Below, one piece after another: positions 46,516-57,935 of a stretch of 64,000 nt of DNA (the first letter of the stretch is position 1; the number at the start of each line of letters is the position of its first letter). This DNA comes from Pochonia chlamydosporia 170 (Eukaryota > Ascomycota > Sordariomycetes > Hypocreales > Clavicipitaceae), in contig NC_035790.1 of assembly GCF_001653235.2 (NCBI RefSeq), forward strand, positions 7,874,001 through 7,938,000. Reading direction: 5' to 3'. The position numbers and the translations under genes are program-made. Under the pieces are notes generated by a model. It did no database searches and had not been told where the DNA came from. It saw only the letters and a list, made by a program, of their open reading frames with translations.

Positions 46516-49500
46516 ATGGAAGCTTCCCAAACTAATGAAAGGAATCTTGGCCGTGTACTAGGTGCATGCCGACGCCAGCCGCATTATAGAATGGACGAGT
46601 TGACTAACCATCTTCGTTGAAAGCAGACCTTGCGACCAAGCTTACGTCTATGCTAACAGATGATACTTCCAGCGACGAAGCTGCCGATGCTTATCTGGCT
46701 GATGTCGAGGATAGCCTTCATTCGGCTAACTTATGGCTTTCAACGTCAGTGACTTTAGCTTCACCATCCTCTCTGAGAAAACTCGAAACGCAAGGCCGGA
46801 TGTTGTGGAACTTGTGCATGAAATTGAGACGAGATTCAACAGTCAACACCAGCAGAAGCAAGAATCAAAGACTCGTCTTACATTCCTGGCTGCTGGCCCT
46901 TTTTCTCTTCGACCTAAGTCGGCAGGGGTCAGCAGAGCAGAGGATTGAAGCCGATGTAGCGGAATACATGTTGGACTTGGTGTTGACTGTTGCAACTGCT
47001 TGCGTCAACGACGCAGAGCTTGTTGTTGCCCGGCTGGCACTGCAACGAGGTGCCGCATTCGAAAATGCCTTGGAATCTGTAGTGAGCGAACGAGAAAACA
47101 AAAATCAAAAGTCAATCCGATGCCAAGCTGCATACTATATGCTCAGAATACTGTTGGTAAGAATATGGGAAAAACAAGTGAACCCGACGATGAACTGACA
47201 AAACGAGTCCTGGCAGGAGGACCGCCTGGATGTGGCTGAATACATGTTTCGCAAAACCGACCCGTTTCGACACCTTCTTGATACTGGTTCCATTGAAAGC
47301 ATAGCAGATATCCTGCAGCGAGTTGGAGCCGATCTTTCGTCCAAACGCAGCCTCGAATCTGGTTTAGATTGGCTTAGACGCGGCCACCTCCTCTTGAGCC
47401 CTATCGAACTCACTCTATCGTCAAGGGGGAAGAGTCTTTACCTCTCCATATGCAATGATATAATACAATCTACTATGCAAATTAATTTGCCTAGTACTAT
47501 AGACCAAGCCAGGGAAATCTTGGACAATGCTGGGTCAAAGCTTGGCGACCACCCGATTTTGCTACACTGGCAACTGATGCTATCAACCCTCTCTCAAACC
47601 TATGACACCACCGAGGAAGCCCATTCCAGTGCCATAGCTCGTATGATCCTATCACCAGAACTCTCGGAAAGCACAGTCACTTTGATATTTTCCCACCTCA
47701 CGAAGCTCATGAGCAAGTCTTGTTCTCGTGCATGTGAGTTTGTTGACGAGATACTATTTCGGCACGCACTGCCATTTAAAAACATCACACTGATAAGCAA
47801 ACTTGTCTTTATGAGGATTTGGATGTCTTTGAATGTGGAAGGTAATGACAGCCAGTATCCCGAATTGAGTCATGTGGCCAACATGGCCTATGAGTCAATG
47901 CAATCATCTCTACCCAGGGTCGGAGTGGCAGCCTGCCATGCGGTATGTTCATGCAATCTAACATGGCGGATTGCACTACTGACATATTCAGTTGATATGG
48001 AAGGCGGTCGAATCTTTATTTTCTGACGAGCAGTACCACGCCGTTCAGATGTTGTGCCATCTAGCTCTCACACCCTTGTTAAAGGCGGACGACATACAGA
48101 GCCACGGGAAATTTGCCAGACGGCTAATTCTTTGTGCAATGAGACAAGGGGATGTGCAAGCTGTATATGAGTCATTGCACAATTTGATTCCTTTCTCCCA
48201 AGACGACAGCATATTAACACCGTACCTTATGTTCAAGGCGTCTCTGCTCACGTAGGATCATGAGCTGGGTTGCCAGAGTATAGGAGCCATTGCCAGGGCA
48301 GGGGAAACCATACAACGCCAAGACGTACTATATGCTTCTTTCAGTGAGTGCATAAATGCTGGCGACAAGTTGTGTGCCTTAGAGACCCTCAAAGCACTCA
48401 TTGAGAAATGCGACGACGAGGAACTCACAATTATCAGCCTTCCCGTTTTCTTGCGTTGTGGCATACGGCTAATGCACACTACAATTCATGATGAACGGGA
48501 GCTCATTCAGCATGAAAACGAGTCCCAACTTGCGCAAGATACATGCCAGATCTTTGAAATAGGTATTAAACAATCTCTCCTGTATGAAAACATCCTCTAA
48601 CCCTTCAGCTGCCAAGCATGCGCAACTCAGAGACAACGGAAGCGAGCCGTTTCCAATCTCCGAATTGGACTGGTTCTTCAAGAACGCATACAACATAGCT
48701 GTTTTGAGATGCCACGAATGGCACAAAGATCATATTGTCAGGCTTGCTAAAGTATGCATCACGTTTGGTAGTTTATGCTATTCACCCTCCGAGTCTTCTC
48801 TACAATCTATTGAGCTAGCAATGTACACGCTACGAAGCCAGTTTCTCATCTCAGCATGTCTCCTCACCCAAGCGAGAAATACACCAGATCTACAGGGGAA
48901 AAACAGCTACTATACAGAAATGCGAGCCCATGTCAAACAGTATCGAGCAACCTTGCAGGGCGTCAATATAGTAGATGACACGACATATCACGATCTGACT
49001 GGCAAAATGACAACTCTCCTGGTCTACGACTTCGAAGCCGCAATCTCCATCAATCAACATGATGACTTAGTAAACATCATCCAAATAGCCAAACCATATA
49101 AAGACGTGATAGCTCTCAAAGCAATGTGCGATGTCCTCTTACAATCTTCAGTCCCCATTCAAGGTAAACAGACAATCCTATCTCCCATCTCCATCGCCCA
49201 GCTAACATCTCAGTCCTAACTCACACTCTCAAATCAATCATAAACGAAATCCACGCCCTCGAGCAATTCGACGCCGCAAAACTATATAAATACCTCCGCA
49301 TCATTCTTCAAATCACCCTTCCACTCAACGATAATATCGCCCTCCAAATCATGTCCCAAATTATCCAAGTTGTCCAGGAGAGTCGTGAGATGGGCACGCC
49401 GATACCTCCAGTTGAAATAGAGTGGACAGTTGCTACAACATTCAACCACGCGATTGACTATTACGCTTTTTCAGAAGAGGCCGCTTACCGAGCTTGGGCT

Positions 49501-49620
49501 GATAAAGCTATGGAATTGGCTGAGTGCGAGGGCGAGGAGGGAACACTGGCTGAGACTCTGCGAGGCAGGTTTGCCCAACTACGGTTTGAGAATGAAATAT
49601 TTGCCATGTTAGATGGATGA
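46516..49620 (+). CDS. SPO22: SPO22/ZIP4 meiosis protein, interrupted by in-frame TAG
   Basis: SPO22/ZIP4 proteins are TPR-like scaffolds needed for synaptonemal complex formation and crossing over in meiosis. Six exons are inferred: 46516-46561, 46627-47156, 47217-47942, 47992-48562, 48609-49163 and 49214-49620. The introns are 46-65 nt, each with a CTAAC/CTGAC-like branch, giving about 944 codons as in family members. Recognisable blocks include LWNLCMKLRRD, EDRLDVAEYMFRKTD, a ladder of helical repeats, and the C-terminal RGRFAQLRFENEIFA. In exon 4 the frame meets TAG at 48253-48255. The same frame continues without shift into residues DHELGCQSIGAIARAG and beyond, which fit the next helical repeat. 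Translation would stop after about 520 codons, removing the C-terminal 45 percent. A 45-nt intron (48252-48296) would remove the stop but has no branch site. The first exon is inferred only from splice signals. Confidence 0.8.
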
Positions 49621-50260
49621 TGATTACCTCTTTAAACTCAAAAGAAGATACCTGTAAGTTTCATTCATATTTCTTTCCTCTGGGACAGAGAGGAAGGCTG
49701 GTGCTAAAGAATTGGCTTGGTTCGTTCGTGGCGAAATGTCTCGCACTCAACTTCATCAAAGACCGTATATACATTTATAGCTCATGGAAAAACACTACAC
49801 ACAAATATATACATCCAACGGTAGCGACAGCCATAGGTACAAACGTGTGACGCATTGCATCATAAAGGGGATATCTGACATCTGCATGATTTACTCATGA
49901 TGAGCGAGCAAAAATACAATGAGAGTTCTTCGGACAGGTCAATAAACGTAGGACGTACACAAAAGTGTAAAGACAATCGTTTCATAAATCAGATAGCCGC
50001 ACATAAAAGTTCCGTGGTATCTCCAAGCTCTTGAACAATGCCGACTAAAACGACAACTGCCAGCCATGATGTGCATCAAAGGAAAAGTGAAACTGAACAA
50101 AAGGACATATAAAAGGGGGTGAATATCGGGGGTAGAACAAAAAAGCTAGTGACCTTCCCCTTCGCGGTGCCTGCAAGTAAAGGAAAACGACATAGGATGT
50201 TTGCATTACTCCTCTTCTCCTCACGCTATGCAGTATACGGCGCAACATTCTGCGCCAAAA
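49621..50260. other. Convergent intergenic region
   Basis: The 3' flanks of the SPO22/ZIP4 gene (+) and the Zn2Cys6 gene (-) meet here. No coding signal is recognised. Confidence 0.5.
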
Positions 50261-52753
50261 TCAGATGATGTTCGCAATGCTGATGCGCTCAGCGCCTCTT
50301 TTCGGTCCCGGAGGGCTGGCATCGCCTCGGTGGCCGACAGAGTATCGGGACGTCTCGGAGAGTCTAGGAAGCTCGACATTTGCGGCGGGCGATTCACTCT
50401 TCACCTGCGGTGGTGGCAACGAAGAATACGAAACATTTGCGGATCCCAGGTTTCGTGCCATTGATTCCAACCTAGCCCAGCCAACCCACTCTCTGCGCTC
50501 TTCCTCGTTCAGCCCAGTTCTCTGCTTGGAGCTAAACAAGGCGTTCTCGTTTGTGCCAGGCTGGCCCTGAGAAGCCAGTGATGTCTTCGATAGAGCTGTG
50601 TCTCGGTCTTGGAAGGACCAAAGCCAGGACCTGTTTGGGGATGCCTGGATGTCGGCGGACACATATGCCAGTAGCTCTTCGTCGCGGGCAAGAGACATGG
50701 TAAGTGGTGTTGACTGGTCTACAGACGATCGGCGCGATATGTAGGTTGCATGCTCCGTGCGTTTCGTACCCAGAGTTGTAATGAAAAAAGCTAAAAATCT
50801 ACCGCAGGACATTGTGATGTCTCTGCGAGCATCGATGGCGGCCAAGGCCCTGATACACGTATTGGCATAATCAGGATAGCCGGTCAAAAGCAAGAACAAT
50901 GTCGAGCGGAAGATGTGTGCAGTGAGAAGTGATGTTGCGCCATCAGCTGGGGATTTTGTGCGGCTGATCAGGGAGGCTGTTTCTAAGGCGACATGTGTGC
51001 AATTCTCTACTGCGGCCAAGCGAACCTCGGGAGGACAGCTTGGTGACAAGTTGTGCCTGTGAAGAAGTAGCCTAGCATGAAAGAGGTACGCCAAAGGCGC
51101 AAGAAAGTGTGGTGCCAAGGCCACAGAGCTGTTGGGATCACACGCCGGAGGGAACGTGCTAAGGCACTTCTTGAAGTGGCCATCAAACATGGCTAACTGC
51201 GAAGGAGGAAGAACTGGTTGATCCAGCGCCTTCACCAGGGCCGTGTATGACCGCACAACATGAATAACGGCCAGCAGAGAGTGTGTCAGGGGTTCTGCAC
51301 CATTAGGCACGCGCATACCGTCCTCACGCAGGTAATGGTCGTCCACGGCCGCTGGTAGGGGAACATCGCAGTCAGCGTCGTCAATGAGGAAGGGGTGGCC
51401 CATCTCGGTTGACATGGTCCTGTCCAAGATATAGATGGCCCACCATGTTCTGCGCCGCATTTCTCCATCAATAACAGACCAAGAACCACATTCAGCATAA
51501 AGACCCAAATCTTGACCGACACGCACTGCATTTCCGAGCCAGTTCCATGCGGCAGACTTGAGGTTCATTTCATTGAGGCAAATAGTGATGAGCACAAGGG
51601 CTCTTGCGTTGTCGAGATCGTGACTATTGTTCCACGGGTCCATTACTTTGCGCGCAGATTCGAGGAACTCGGCTGGTCGATAGAAAGTCGTCGTCGTCGG
51701 TGGCTCGGAGCTAAATAAGCTGCCAGTAGCAAGAACAGCAAAGAACAAACTGATCCACGAAGATGAGACTCGCTGCTGCTGTGTTCTATACATGTCGTCC
51801 ACCATGGACTGAAAAGTCGGCATATGAATAATGGGAAACATTGTGTGAGCCGAATTGCAGAACGAATGCAACAAGCGCTCCGTGATGGCTTGCGGAGGTA
51901 ATTCTGGCGTAGGGCAATCTAAAATAGGGGCAGTAGAAGTGCGGTGCTGTGCCGGCAGCTTCCATATGCCTTTGGAAAAGTTTCGCACATTAGATCTGGC
52001 TCTCGACAACTCTGAATTTGGTGGGAGTCGCTTTCGTTGTTTCGGTTCCGATCCAATGGACGGCAGTTGAGCGGCAAGTCGGTCCGCAGACTCCAAATCA
52101 ATCTCCATGTGCCCCTCTCGCTCGTCCAGGACGCGGCGCAGGGTGGAATTCTCTCGCTTGACTCTCTCGATCTGCTTCTCCAAATCCTGAACTTGCTTGA
52201 TGGAAGACATTCTCCTGTTGGTTTCCTTGGTAAATTGGCACTTGACGTTTCGGCTAGAGCACTCGGAGCAACTTGTGGTCTCTGTTGCATCGCATTTTAC
52301 CTTTCTTTCACGGCATGCATCGCAGCTAGGGTCTTTCCTTCGCTGTCGATAAGCCCTCTTCTGCGCTTGACCCCCAGGAGTTCCAGGCATGTGGCCGTGG
52401 TTTGGACCTTGCCCGGCCATGACAGATTCTGCAGATGGAAGGGATTCCCTACCCATAACCGGACCATAGGGGAACCCCTGGTTGACGGGTGGCAGAGCAG
52501 GCATGCCAAGCGGTTGAGGACTCGAAGCTGCGTTGGGTCTCGAGCTAGCACCGAGGAGTCCACCAAGATACCGGGACGGTGGTCTTGGTGAAGTAGCAGA
52601 GGAGACTGAAGAGGAGTCATATGACCTTGTGGATGGGTTGGGAGATCGAGCATATGGGTTGTGCGACGGTTCTGCCATGGCGAGGTTGTGGACAGGCGCT
52701 GCCAATGCCCCCGTCTCCTCCGGATGGTTGGCAAGATACGTGGTGTCAGACAA
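50261..52753 (-). CDS. Zn2Cys6 transcription factor with fungal_trans domain
   Basis: This is a nuclear DNA-binding regulator whose target genes are unknown. It is a single exon of 830 residues. The N-terminal 130 residues are Ser/Pro-rich. The zinc cluster is at C144, C147, C154, C162, C165 and C172 (CDACRERKVKCDATETTSC, then SECSSRNVKC), preceded by a basic RQRRK stretch. A coiled-coil dimerisation segment follows at about 186-213 (DLEKQIERVKRENSTLRRV). The fungal-specific regulatory domain (about 290-560) is marked by FPIIHMPTFQSMV, WLGNAVRVGQDLGLY and RRRTWWAIYILDR. The C-terminus is charged and disordered. This is the domain often named after xylanolytic activators, but the zinc finger is not that of XlnR, so no pathway is assigned. 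About 11 kb of gene-free DNA lies upstream of its start. Confidence 0.92.
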   Translation of the reverse strand: MSDTTYLANHPEETGALAAPVHNLAMAEPSHNPYARSPNPSTRSYDSSSVSSATSPRPPSRYLGGLLGASSRPNAASSPQPLGMPALPPVNQGFPYGPVMGRESLPSAESVMAGQGPNHGHMPGTPGGQAQKRAYRQRRKDPSCDACRERKVKCDATETTSCSECSSRNVKCQFTKETNRRMSSIKQVQDLEKQIERVKRENSTLRRVLDEREGHMEIDLESADRLAAQLPSIGSEPKQRKRLPPNSELSRARSNVRNFSKGIWKLPAQHRTSTAPILDCPTPELPPQAITERLLHSFCNSAHTMFPIIHMPTFQSMVDDMYRTQQQRVSSSWISLFFAVLATGSLFSSEPPTTTTFYRPAEFLESARKVMDPWNNSHDLDNARALVLITICLNEMNLKSAAWNWLGNAVRVGQDLGLYAECGSWSVIDGEMRRRTWWAIYILDRTMSTEMGHPFLIDDADCDVPLPAAVDDHYLREDGMRVPNGAEPLTHSLLAVIHVVRSYTALVKALDQPVLPPSQLAMFDGHFKKCLSTFPPACDPNSSVALAPHFLAPLAYLFHARLLLHRHNLSPSCPPEVRLAAVENCTHVALETASLISRTKSPADGATSLLTAHIFRSTLFLLLTGYPDYANTCIRALAAIDARRDITMSCGRFLAFFITTLGTKRTEHATYISRRSSVDQSTPLTMSLARDEELLAYVSADIQASPNRSWLWSFQDRDTALSKTSLASQGQPGTNENALFSSKQRTGLNEEERREWVGWARLESMARNLGSANVSYSSLPPPQVKSESPAANVELPRLSETSRYSVGHRGDASPPGPKRGAERISIANII

Positions 52754-53450
52754 TTCCAGGATCTATCATAAGGAGCAGGAGTCGATATTCGTTGCCGTCT
52801 TGTCGAGACGGGAGAGTGCAGCGAGCCACTCTAAAAATGCTGACCCGGGTCGTAACAGGATTGGTAGCGAGCGAACTCAAACGACCGAGTGGCTTATCAG
52901 CGCAGCAACAATCAAGATGCGACAAGATACAAATTTCGCTTCGGCTGTTAGAAGTGCTGTTCAGAATCCTTGGCAATGGTTGGCTTAGGCTTCCCGTCTG
53001 ATATGAAAATTAAAAAGGGCGGTGCCAAAGTGACGCAGGTCGAGTTCCGTCTATCCGGTTGCGCCGCAGTTTTGTGCGACTTTGCCGACTTGCCACCTGC
53101 GAGGACCGTTGAGATGCGTCAAGGAACAATCGATGCAGGTAGGTCTAGCTGATGCCTAGGTTTTATCGTGAGCTGCTGACGAATATTGAATAGTTGCCTC
53201 GGATATAGAAAATAGGCCGGCCAGTCAAGCAAAAAATGTTACTGCGCAAATTGTGGACAGAGCGAACAGGCAACACTTATTATCTCAACTTGTTGTTGTG
53301 TTTGTGTGCGTGTGCTATGCGCTCTGTGCGTGCGTGAGCAACAAGGTGGGTGATGTTCCGACTGGCTCAGAAACTGGGGATGAGAGATGATACCGGCCTC
53401 CTGCGCTATGCAACCCGGCAGAATGGTCTCAGAAAGAATGCGGTGCAATA

Positions 53451-53465
53451 GGATAGGATAGGATA
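53451..53465. repeat. (GGATA)3 short tandem repeat
   Basis: Three exact GGATA units have partial units on both sides. Confidence 0.85.
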
Positions 53466-56400
53466 GGACAGAGCCAAACACAGGGGCAAATCTGTTCGTC
53501 GGTTCCAACGTTCGTTTCTCGCTCACTTAGCAAGGAGCTGGCCAGGAATTCGCAGGCGCAAGCGAGCTGAGGCAAGAATGCGTGGTCACGCTGCAATCTG
53601 GTGCCAGACTTCGACTTAAAACCCCAACCCAATTTCAACCTCAACCTTGTCTCGATCCGTGGATTGCTGACGGACTGTTCAAGATAGAGGAAGGAACGGA
53701 TGACCTGACAGAATCGCAAGGTGCGAGCCAGGCTTGCCGAGATCCAAGTTCAGGTTGGAGGTTTGGGAGAGAGCAAGACCTCGAGGCTTTGGATTGCGTG
53801 GCCCAAGGTTGCTTAGTATTCCCTCGAGCCCACTTCGTCCTATTGAAGGTTCAAGTCCGCGTACCCAAGCAGGTACTTTAGAAAGGACATGGACAGCCAG
53901 TACAACGACGGGGGCTAGACAGACAGGGTAGGTAAAGTCTGGTCTGGTCTGTTCAGCACAGTTGGCCAAGGTCGGGACAGGTCATGTTATTAGGACAAAC
54001 TTATAATATTGCAGGATACCCAGGTAGGGCCCTGCGTGAGCTTCCGAAGGGCTAACTGAGTAGGGTACCAGGACAGCGGTGCTCGCCCGTGACTGACTTC
54101 CCGGGCTCTACGAGCATCAAGGCAAGCTCGGGGAATATTATCTGGACATATGCACATGAGGCGCCAATGGCCTTGTCGAGGGGCTGTTGAGGGTCCGCCT
54201 CAAGGCCTGTCGACGCCGAGGTGACCCTGGCTCTGTCTATCTGGGTCCAACTTGCGTCTCTCGCGGGCTTTCTGGGTCTCTCGCTGTGGACGACTTGGTT
54301 GATGTGGCAGTTGGCAATGATCAGCCAAAGCCACTAACGTGTTTCGACCCAGCCAAGACGGGGGTGTTCTCGGGGATGTCATTGCCACGTCCCACTGGTA
54401 GCCAAAGAGCGCCTCAGCATCTGAAGAAGACCAGACTCTAGTTGACCAACACACTCTAGCTCAGCAAGCCGCCGCTTGGTCTCCGGAGTAAACGACTCGC
54501 TCAGGAGTTTGGGTGTGGCTCCGTTCTGCGTGAGGTGTGCACTCCAAGCATCCAGTTGCCCCAAATTGTCTGTGGCGTGGGGGTGGTCGAGGCGCGATCG
54601 ATTTTCAACGCCTCACAGTCCACCATCCAGTGGCACCATTTGCCCTTCACAATATATCTTGTGGGCGGCCAGTGGACGTTTGATGGACATTGGACCCAGC
54701 CGGCGTTTCTTCTTCATTGGTGTGCGAGTAAGGAGAAGAAGAATATCATGCTGCACCACTCGCACAATAAACCATACGTACCAAATGCAAATCTCCTTGA
54801 CCGACATCATCCGCGGCATCCCAAGAGCTTGCCCCCCTCTTCCATGAATCATATCCGTCTCGTTCCATCCATAGGTCCATTCGGAAAGAGCTTGAAAGGG
54901 GGTGTTGATCTAAACATCAACCAGGAGCGCAACAGCCTGTGAAGAGATTCGAAAGCCCTTTCCTTTCCGTCCACGTTCGCCACACTTCCAGCTGCTCTCC
55001 TTCTCATACCAAGTCGATCCTGAGACCATAGCCGTCGACTTGCAACATGTCTCTGGCCCTTGTCATTGGTCTCGCCCACCATGCCTAACCTGGCCTCTCA
55101 GCACAATCAAGATCCTAGACTTACCGAGTCTAGCAAGCTTTCAGAGGCCAACTCGGCTAGACTGCGGGCTTTGTTGCCGAAGGAGCACCTGTCCCCTCGC
55201 CCGAGCATGCCAAGCTTTGCTGGGCATGGGGCTCTAGCCGGGGTCAAAGCCACCTCAATAAGGCATGATAGGCGCTCACACTTGGCACAGGGCCACAAGG
55301 TGCTCATTTTGTAATATCTTCACTGAGGATGTTGTTGCTGTGGTTCGTGAGTTGACTCAGCCAGCATGAGCGAGGATCAAAAGAATACCCAACAAACCTT
55401 CATACATCCGGTCCGTGGGTCGAGCTCTCAAACTGGCGCCCTTCTTGCTTATTCAGCGCGAAATTGATGGCGCTCTGATGGGAGCTCGAGTGTAGCCAAG
55501 TCTTTGATCGCATCACTAAAAGTCCTTGCCGAAATCTCAAGACAGTGGTGCTTCTCCATACTTTAGATGTATCGGGGCGACGGCCCGCCTGGCTGCCCTA
55601 GTGTCAATGCCTTGGGTCAGATTGGGTCAGAGCCACATATGCCCAAAAAGCATTCACTGGCTGCTCCAGCAGCAAAAGCTCCCTCCCGCAATCTGCAGCG
55701 CAAATTCTGTGAGTCTAATTGGCGTCACATACACCGGTTAATATAGCGGAGGCACGAAAACAGGATTTCGGAAACCACAGGGTGATTGGGATGGCTAGCT
55801 GTGGCATCAACAGCCTCTCTGTCTTGGCTCAAGGAGTGCCGTCTCAAGCAGCTACGCCACAACCCGATCATCCATTCTCTTGCAGAACAGCATGTCTCTC
55901 AGGGACCATTGGGGAGACGCAACAGGAGGTATCGTTGGGCTTTCAGTAGGTCGACCTCTGTTTCTTGTGACATTTGTAGGGGTCTCAGGAAATGGCCGTT
56001 TCGGCCGCCGAAGCTAGAATATCGGCAGAACGCACTTTCCCGGTTTGAGAGCATGCTCCGGGGCATGTTATGGGTAGAGCAGCCGCACACAACACTGAAT
56101 CCTGCACGCAACCATTCTGGACGAATGATGCAGAGAGCCCCAACAACAACACCTTGTAGTGCTGCCAAGACAGGTAGTGTGTGGCCGCCAGAGGAGTGGC
56201 AGGATGCCACACCTGTTGACCTCCAGCACGCCAATGACACGGCAGTATCCGTCGCCAGGAGACGAGATGTGACGAGGTCATCTTCCAAGTCAGTCAAGGG
56301 TGGAGAATTCGGTTTGGAGCCGAGTGAGCCGCCGGAACACGGCCCCTGACCCAAGGATCTCGATGGCACCAGACACTCATCAGACAAACTCGGGAGGGTT

Positions 56401-57895
56401 CGTTTACTCCTGCACCAGTGGGCCGACCGTATCTCCGGGCTGGACCAGTCATTGCTCAGTAGTGACAACACTGCCAATGCAAAGCACACGATATCAGCCA
56501 TGGCGTTGGAATCATGGACAGTGGCAGACGCTTCGTACCGTAGAGTTCGTGATCTCCCGGCCTTCGTTGGTCGGATTCTCTCTACCTGAGCTGATGGGCT
56601 GTCCCATGCAAACAATCCATCTAGGCTTCTGAATGAGGAGTGATTCGCTGTCTGGTAGAAGTAAGATCCTCTTGTCATAGCAGAGCAAGACCTGTATGTG
56701 ACTAAACTCGGCTGAAAATGGCGCCGGGAGACGGGATACCACCTTGTTCTTATTCTGACAGGGCGGAACAGCTCAAAAGTGCATGGTGTTGGTGTGTGAC
56801 ATTGGACTGAAGATGACCCAGGCCACCCATAGCTTGAGGCTGTCCTGAGCGGTCAACAAAATTTCGCAAAAGTTGTCGGGGACACATCTTGAGAGCCGGG
56901 ATGAACTCCGGACCTCTTTGCTGGTCGTCGAGTATTACCAATGGCGTTCCCTCAAGAGGCACGTCACATCGCTCAGTCTGTTATCGTCGGGATGGTGGAC
57001 ACTAGCCCAACTTTAGCAACACAGAAGCAAGATGAAAAGTCGGCCAGAGCCATGCTGGATCGAGGTGGGAAAACACACACAAGCGGTGCCTGAGCGCGCC
57101 ATAGTGCTGGACGAAAAATTCCTGGGCCATGAGTCTTGGATGTCAGAGAATGGCGACCTTGTGTAACGCTGGGTGTGGGTTATGGACTTAGTAGTAGAGA
57201 TATCGAGGTCAGCTCAGATGTTTGGATCCTGTTGTGATCTCACAGTTCCATGGGCGCACCTTCTCTTGGCATTCACAACTGACACCTACAGAACAGGGAA
57301 GGAACGACCCGCTTCAGGTACCCACATCAAGTCTGGCCCTGGCATCTCTTCTCAAGTTCTTGGGCCCCTCAAGTCTACAAAAGAATCCTATAGAATTTGA
57401 TATTCCTTGAGATTGTTCAATAAACAGAGACGAGCTGCGAGTTCCGTCTGCCCCCGACTCGCTGCAGAGCAACGTTATGCAAAATTTAGTACTGGTGGGT
57501 TATGTCTCTTGGCAGATGCAGCCTATCCGTTGCTTCATCCACTGCTCTCAAAGATGCCCATTCAAGCTTGATCCCACCAACGATTGATGCCCTTCAGCCC
57601 CGAAATTCTCAAGTACCACGAAAAATTCTTGCGACAATACATGCTGATGTACTCTGTACTGTGTATTCCAAAGTGAATAAGGACTTGGGCGAGAAGCAAT
57701 CAACATCAACATGCCTCCAGCGAAAGCTGCCCACGTATTTCCTGAGTCCTGACCGGATAGATCTGGAGGTACCATACGTTGACACATAGTGCCTAGGTGG
57801 ATGTACTCTGCATGCCTGGCGTCACCCAAAATTGGCAACATCAGAGAAGCATAGGCACAACCGTTCCTTCCATCGTGGCATGTGTGGCACAGGTC

Positions 57896-57935
57896 ACTTG
57901 ACGATTTGACGACTTGACGACTTGACGACTTGACT
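57896..57935. repeat. 8-bp tandem repeat ACTTGACG, five units
   Basis: Units at 57896, 57904, 57912, 57920 and 57928 read ACTTGACG, ATTTGACG, ACTTGACG, ACTTGACG and ACTTGACT. The array lies in the gene-free stretch. Confidence 0.93.

Noticed and set aside
48252..48296. 45-nt intron that would remove the SPO22 stop
   Set aside because: It has a weak GTAGGA donor, no CTRAC-like branch site, and would delete residues that fit the repeat. Kept only as an alternative explanation.
55899..56678. 259-codon open frame on the minus strand
   Set aside because: An overlapping plus-strand frame of 187 codons is equally open, neither has motifs, and composition is not codon-like.
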